From Candidatus Nanoanaerosalina archaeon (GTDB taxonomy: Archaea > Nanohalarchaeota > Nanosalinia > Nanosalinales > Nanoanaerosalinaceae): 8,211 bases of DNA. Position numbers and translations under genes: made by a program. This document shows, piece by piece, positions 5,843-8,211 of this stretch (its first letter is position 1; every line of letters starts with the position of its first letter). The stretch is taken from assembly GCA_022729285.1 (NCBI GenBank), contig JALDAI010000029.1, positions 1-8,211 of the forward strand. Direction: 5' to 3'. The notes beneath the pieces were generated by a model. It had not been told where the DNA came from, did not search any database, and saw only the letters and a list, made by a program, of their open reading frames with translations.

Positions 5843-7272
5843 TTCCTTTCACCTTTAAAAATGTTTTTAAAAGTGGTGAAAACCATCTTAATCCCTACTT
5901 TCGCTAACTTGTTTAGTTCGTGGAAAGATCTTATCTGTAAAGCTCGTCTGAAAAGGTATGAAGGCCTTAGGTAGAACTCGTTGTAAGCTTTAGACACCCA
6001 GCTCTCAAGTTCATCATTAGACATATCTGTCCAAGGCCTTGGAAGCCTGTGAACATCGATTTCTTTCTTAATCAGCTTTTCAAAGTAGTCATAACCAAGC
6101 TCATCAGTTATATCTTCATAAAGCTTTGCTCCAGGCTTTCCTGAAAGCTTGAAAAACTGCGCATAGTCTAAAGGTAGGCTTTTAGCGAAATCAATTGTTT
6201 TCCTGATTTTCTCCTCTGTCTCTCCTTTATGACCGATTATGAAAAAGCCTAAAACCTGTATACCGACTTCTTTAGTGGTTTTAACAGCTTTTTCCACTTG
6301 TTCAAGTGTTATACCCTTATGTTCTTCATCTAATATATCCTGGTTACCGGACTCTATACCGTACATTATAAGACGACAGCCGGATTCATACATTTTTTCT
6401 AAAGTATCTCTATCTACTTCGTCAACCCTTGTTCTACAAGTCCACCTGAAATCAAGTCCTCTCTCTATAATACCGTCCATTATCTCTAAAGACCTTTCTT
6501 TGTTGATCAAAAAGTCTCTGTCAAAAATATCTATCTCCTTTATCCCAAGATCATTGATTAAGTACTCTATCTCATCGACAACGTCTTCAGAAGATCTTTC
6601 CGAGTATCCGAAGCTTCCCATATCGCAGAAATCGCACTGGAACATACAGCCATAAGAGGTGATCAAAAGGGTGAAAGGCTTTTTCTTAGATGCCATTGAG
6701 TAGTATAAATTATTGTTTATTGACTCTCTGTCAGGCCAAGGAAGTTTGTTAAGATCTTCAACGTTTTCATCAGGGTAGTTGATTTTAACTTCTCCGTCTT
6801 CCCTATAAGCCAGGTTAGGTACTTCATCTAAATCTTCTTCACCGTTCTCAAGTTTTTCTAAAAGCATTGGAACAGCTTTCAACGCTGAGCCGGTTACTCC
6901 GTAATCGATACATTCGTTGGACATAACTGCTTCAGGATACTGTTTCATCCCGTGGTTACCAACCATTATCGGTACACCGAACTCTTCTTTGATGTCTTCG
7001 TACCACTCTAAAGCAATTCTAGCTGTATAAGGAATTATTAAACCGCCTATAATATCGGGGTTGAACTCTCTAATCCTTTCGAAAACCTGTTTCCTAGACA
7101 GTTTTTCGGCTTTAATATCTATTACTTCTACTTCGTGTCCTTCTTCTTTAAGGATGGATGAAACGTATAAAGGGCCCATCGGAGGGAGTACTGCGAAGTT
7201 GTTAGATGTAACGGACAAGTTCTCCATGTGCTTCTGGTGGTAGTAAGGTGTATGTATCAGTGCAACTTTCAT
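5836..7272 (-). CDS. B12-type radical SAM protein with degenerate cofactor pocket (COG1032-like)
   Basis: This 478-residue protein begins at the ATG at 7272; a TTG directly before it (7275) would add one residue. AGAGGT at 7281-7286 serves either start. The layout matches the plus-strand gene at 3321: an N-terminal B12-binding-like domain (about 1-140), an LPWPDRE linker near 177-183, a radical SAM domain with C209-x3-C213-x2-C216, FDRDF near 250, GIESG and FIIGHKGET, then an EFYLRPSY tail. In the B12 domain GNHG (105-108) and TGSA (127-130) replace the usual GGxH and GEGE, so cobalamin binding may be weak or lost. The two proteins are recognisable paralogues across the radical SAM domain and tail. 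The gene lies between two membrane glycosyltransferases and overlaps the downstream one by 7 nt, pointing to envelope glycan or lipid work. The substrate is unknown. Confidence 0.87.
   Translation of the reverse strand: MKVALIHTPYYHQKHMENLSVTSNNFAVLPPMGPLYVSSILKEEGHEVEVIDIKAEKLSRKQVFERIREFNPDIIGGLIIPYTARIALEWYEDIKEEFGVPIMVGNHGMKQYPEAVMSNECIDYGVTGSALKAVPMLLEKLENGEEDLDEVPNLAYREDGEVKINYPDENVEDLNKLPWPDRESINNNLYYSMASKKKPFTLLITSYGCMFQCDFCDMGSFGYSERSSEDVVDEIEYLINDLGIKEIDIFDRDFLINKERSLEIMDGIIERGLDFRWTCRTRVDEVDRDTLEKMYESGCRLIMYGIESGNQDILDEEHKGITLEQVEKAVKTTKEVGIQVLGFFIIGHKGETEEKIRKTIDFAKSLPLDYAQFFKLSGKPGAKLYEDITDELGYDYFEKLIKKEIDVHRLPRPWTDMSNDELESWVSKAYNEFYLRPSYLFRRALQIRSFHELNKLAKVGIKMVFTTFKNIFKGERNC
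5846..5851 (-). promoter_or_regulatory. Ribosome binding site deciding the TTG start of the GT2 gene
   Basis: The minus strand reads AGGTGA six nucleotides before the TTG at 5842, inside the last codons of the upstream radical SAM gene. It is the main reason for accepting a TTG start and a 7-nt gene overlap. Confidence 0.6.
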
Positions 7273-7280
7273 CAAAAGAT

Positions 7281-7286
7281 ACCTCT
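7281..7286 (-). promoter_or_regulatory. Ribosome binding site of the B12-type radical SAM gene at 7272
   Basis: The minus strand reads AGAGGT, 8 nt before the ATG at 7272 and 5 nt before the adjoining TTG at 7275. The 50-nt gap to the previous gene also has TTATAA on the minus strand at 7317-7322, which could be a weak separate promoter. Confidence 0.5.
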
Positions 7287-7322
7287 GTAATGTTTTAACA
7301 CAGATTTAGTTTTCAGTTATAA

Positions 7323-8211
7323 TTATTTTTTGGTATAATAACATAACCGGTAGTCTAAACCTATATCTTTTTGGTTTTCAAAAGAATAATCTTCTAACTG
7401 GTCTTCTAACCTATGAATATTTAGACAAGGATCTCTTGTGAAGAAAGCTATCTTCTCTTCCTCAAACTTTTCCGGATAAATATAATTTAAGTCTGTAACA
7501 CTAGATTTTGAAACTGAAAAAGCTAGTTCAGCATTATCGCTCCAAAGACTATATCCGTTACTTTCAGCTTCCAATAAATAATTATCAAGTTTTTCCTCTT
7601 CTGAAAACAGGTTTTTATAATTTATAGATGCGTTAAAGCTGTAAAAAACTGTTAATAAAATAATAAGTACTACAACTACTTTAACTCTATGTTTTTTAGG
7701 GAAAAGTTTTTCGGTAATATCTGTGAAAAGTGTTGCAACAGGTAGAAGTAACAAGAACTGTACAGGTAGGAAAAGTCTATGCGGCTGTACGTTTGTGTTC
7801 AGTATTAACGGTACAAGGTATAATGGTATAAGCAAAAGATCTTTCTTGTTCTTCCTAATAACTGAATAAGTAGCTCCTAAAACCATTGATCCGACTATGA
7901 ATATTATGAAAGGGTTTTTAATCAGTAATGCTTGCCAAGCATCTTTTGTTAATACTCCGTAACCTACTTTTTTGATAACACCGTCTATAAAGAAGAAATG
8001 TATCTTTAACGGTATGAAAGCTATCCCGGTCAATATAACTCCTACAAAGAAAGGGTTAGTTTCTTGGTTTAGTATATCTTCTTTGTCGTCCCATACTGTA
8101 TAAATTATAGGTATTAAAAGAAGAATGTTCAAAGGTTTGGAAAGAACTGCTAAAAGATACGATAAAAGTGTTAAACCAAGCCATTCCTGGTTTCTCTCGT
8201 TTTTAAGAACT
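7323..8211 (-). CDS. Polytopic GT-C / PMT-like membrane glycosyltransferase, C-terminal part (cut by window edge)
   Basis: The frame stays open to the window edge, so this is the last 295 residues of a longer protein. A TTG at 8132 is only an internal codon. About six or seven hydrophobic segments are visible (roughly residues 11-40, 54-72, 100-117, 124-137, 146-161, 175-192), then a soluble tail of about 100 residues with two cysteines (262, 290). The pattern WLGLTLLSYLLAVLSKP near the edge and PHRLFLP at 143-149 before another membrane segment match the PMT/ArnT-like (GT39, PMT_2) families, which use polyprenyl-phosphate sugars on the outer face of the membrane. The catalytic acidic residues of the first outer loop would lie outside the window, so activity cannot be judged. 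The gene precedes the B12-type radical SAM and GT2 genes on the same strand, 50 nt away, suggesting shared work on surface glycans or glycolipids. Confidence 0.75.
   Translation of the reverse strand, partial: VLKNERNQEWLGLTLLSYLLAVLSKPLNILLLIPIIYTVWDDKEDILNQETNPFFVGVILTGIAFIPLKIHFFFIDGVIKKVGYGVLTKDAWQALLIKNPFIIFIVGSMVLGATYSVIRKNKKDLLLIPLYLVPLILNTNVQPHRLFLPVQFLLLLPVATLFTDITEKLFPKKHRVKVVVVLIILLTVFYSFNASINYKNLFSEEEKLDNYLLEAESNGYSLWSDNAELAFSVSKSSVTDLNYIYPEKFEEEKIAFFTRDPCLNIHRLEDQLEDYSFENQKDIGLDYRLCYYTKK

Noticed and set aside
6239..6655. Open frame of 138 codons on the plus strand
   Set aside because: It lies wholly antisense to the radical SAM domain of the gene at 5836-7272; its Ser/Ile/Leu-rich composition is what reverse reading of such a gene gives.
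7061..7243. Open frame of 60 codons on the plus strand
   Set aside because: Antisense to the B12-like domain of the same radical SAM gene, with no ribosome binding site or domain.
7323..8132. Complete 269-residue membrane protein starting at TTG 8132
   Set aside because: The frame continues upstream to the window edge with a membrane segment typical of PMT-like enzymes, so the gene is cut by the window and the TTG is internal.

Overview
The window looks like archaeal DNA, low in G+C and rich in AGA/AGG arginine codons. Some genes have GGAGG/GGTGA-type ribosome binding sites. Others seem leaderless, with an AT-rich TATA-like box about 26-29 nt before the start codon. Paired-cysteine helical repeats in one small secreted protein recall proteins common in DPANN archaea. 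That placement is an inference; the phylum cannot be fixed here. The cytosolic proteins are not extremely acidic, but the exported ones are.

Layout: (1) Positions 1-3153, minus strand: two radical SAM enzymes with extra C-terminal cysteines, followed by three small exported or membrane-anchored cysteine-containing proteins, the last cut by the window edge. The second radical SAM gene and the next two genes are separated by only 1 and 4 nt. (2) Positions 3154-3320: a divergent promoter region with a 14-bp imperfect inverted repeat. (3) Positions 3321-4766, plus strand: a radical SAM protein with a B12-binding-like N-terminal domain. (4) Positions 4763-8211, minus strand: the C-terminal part of a polytopic GT-C/PMT-like glycosyltransferase (cut by the window edge), a second B12-type radical SAM protein, and a membrane GT2 glycosyltransferase. 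The GT2 gene and the plus-strand gene converge and share their stop codons in TTAA.

Taken together this looks like a cell-envelope island. Glycosyltransferases would build surface glycans or glycolipids, B12-type radical SAM enzymes might modify that glycan or a lipid, and the two radical SAM enzymes with auxiliary-cluster cysteines might modify the small exported proteins encoded beside them. Enzyme classes are well supported by motifs. Substrates are unknown and the combined pathway is a hypothesis. No tRNA, rRNA, CRISPR array, insertion sequence or convincing terminator was seen, and no gene-free stretch exceeds 170 bases.
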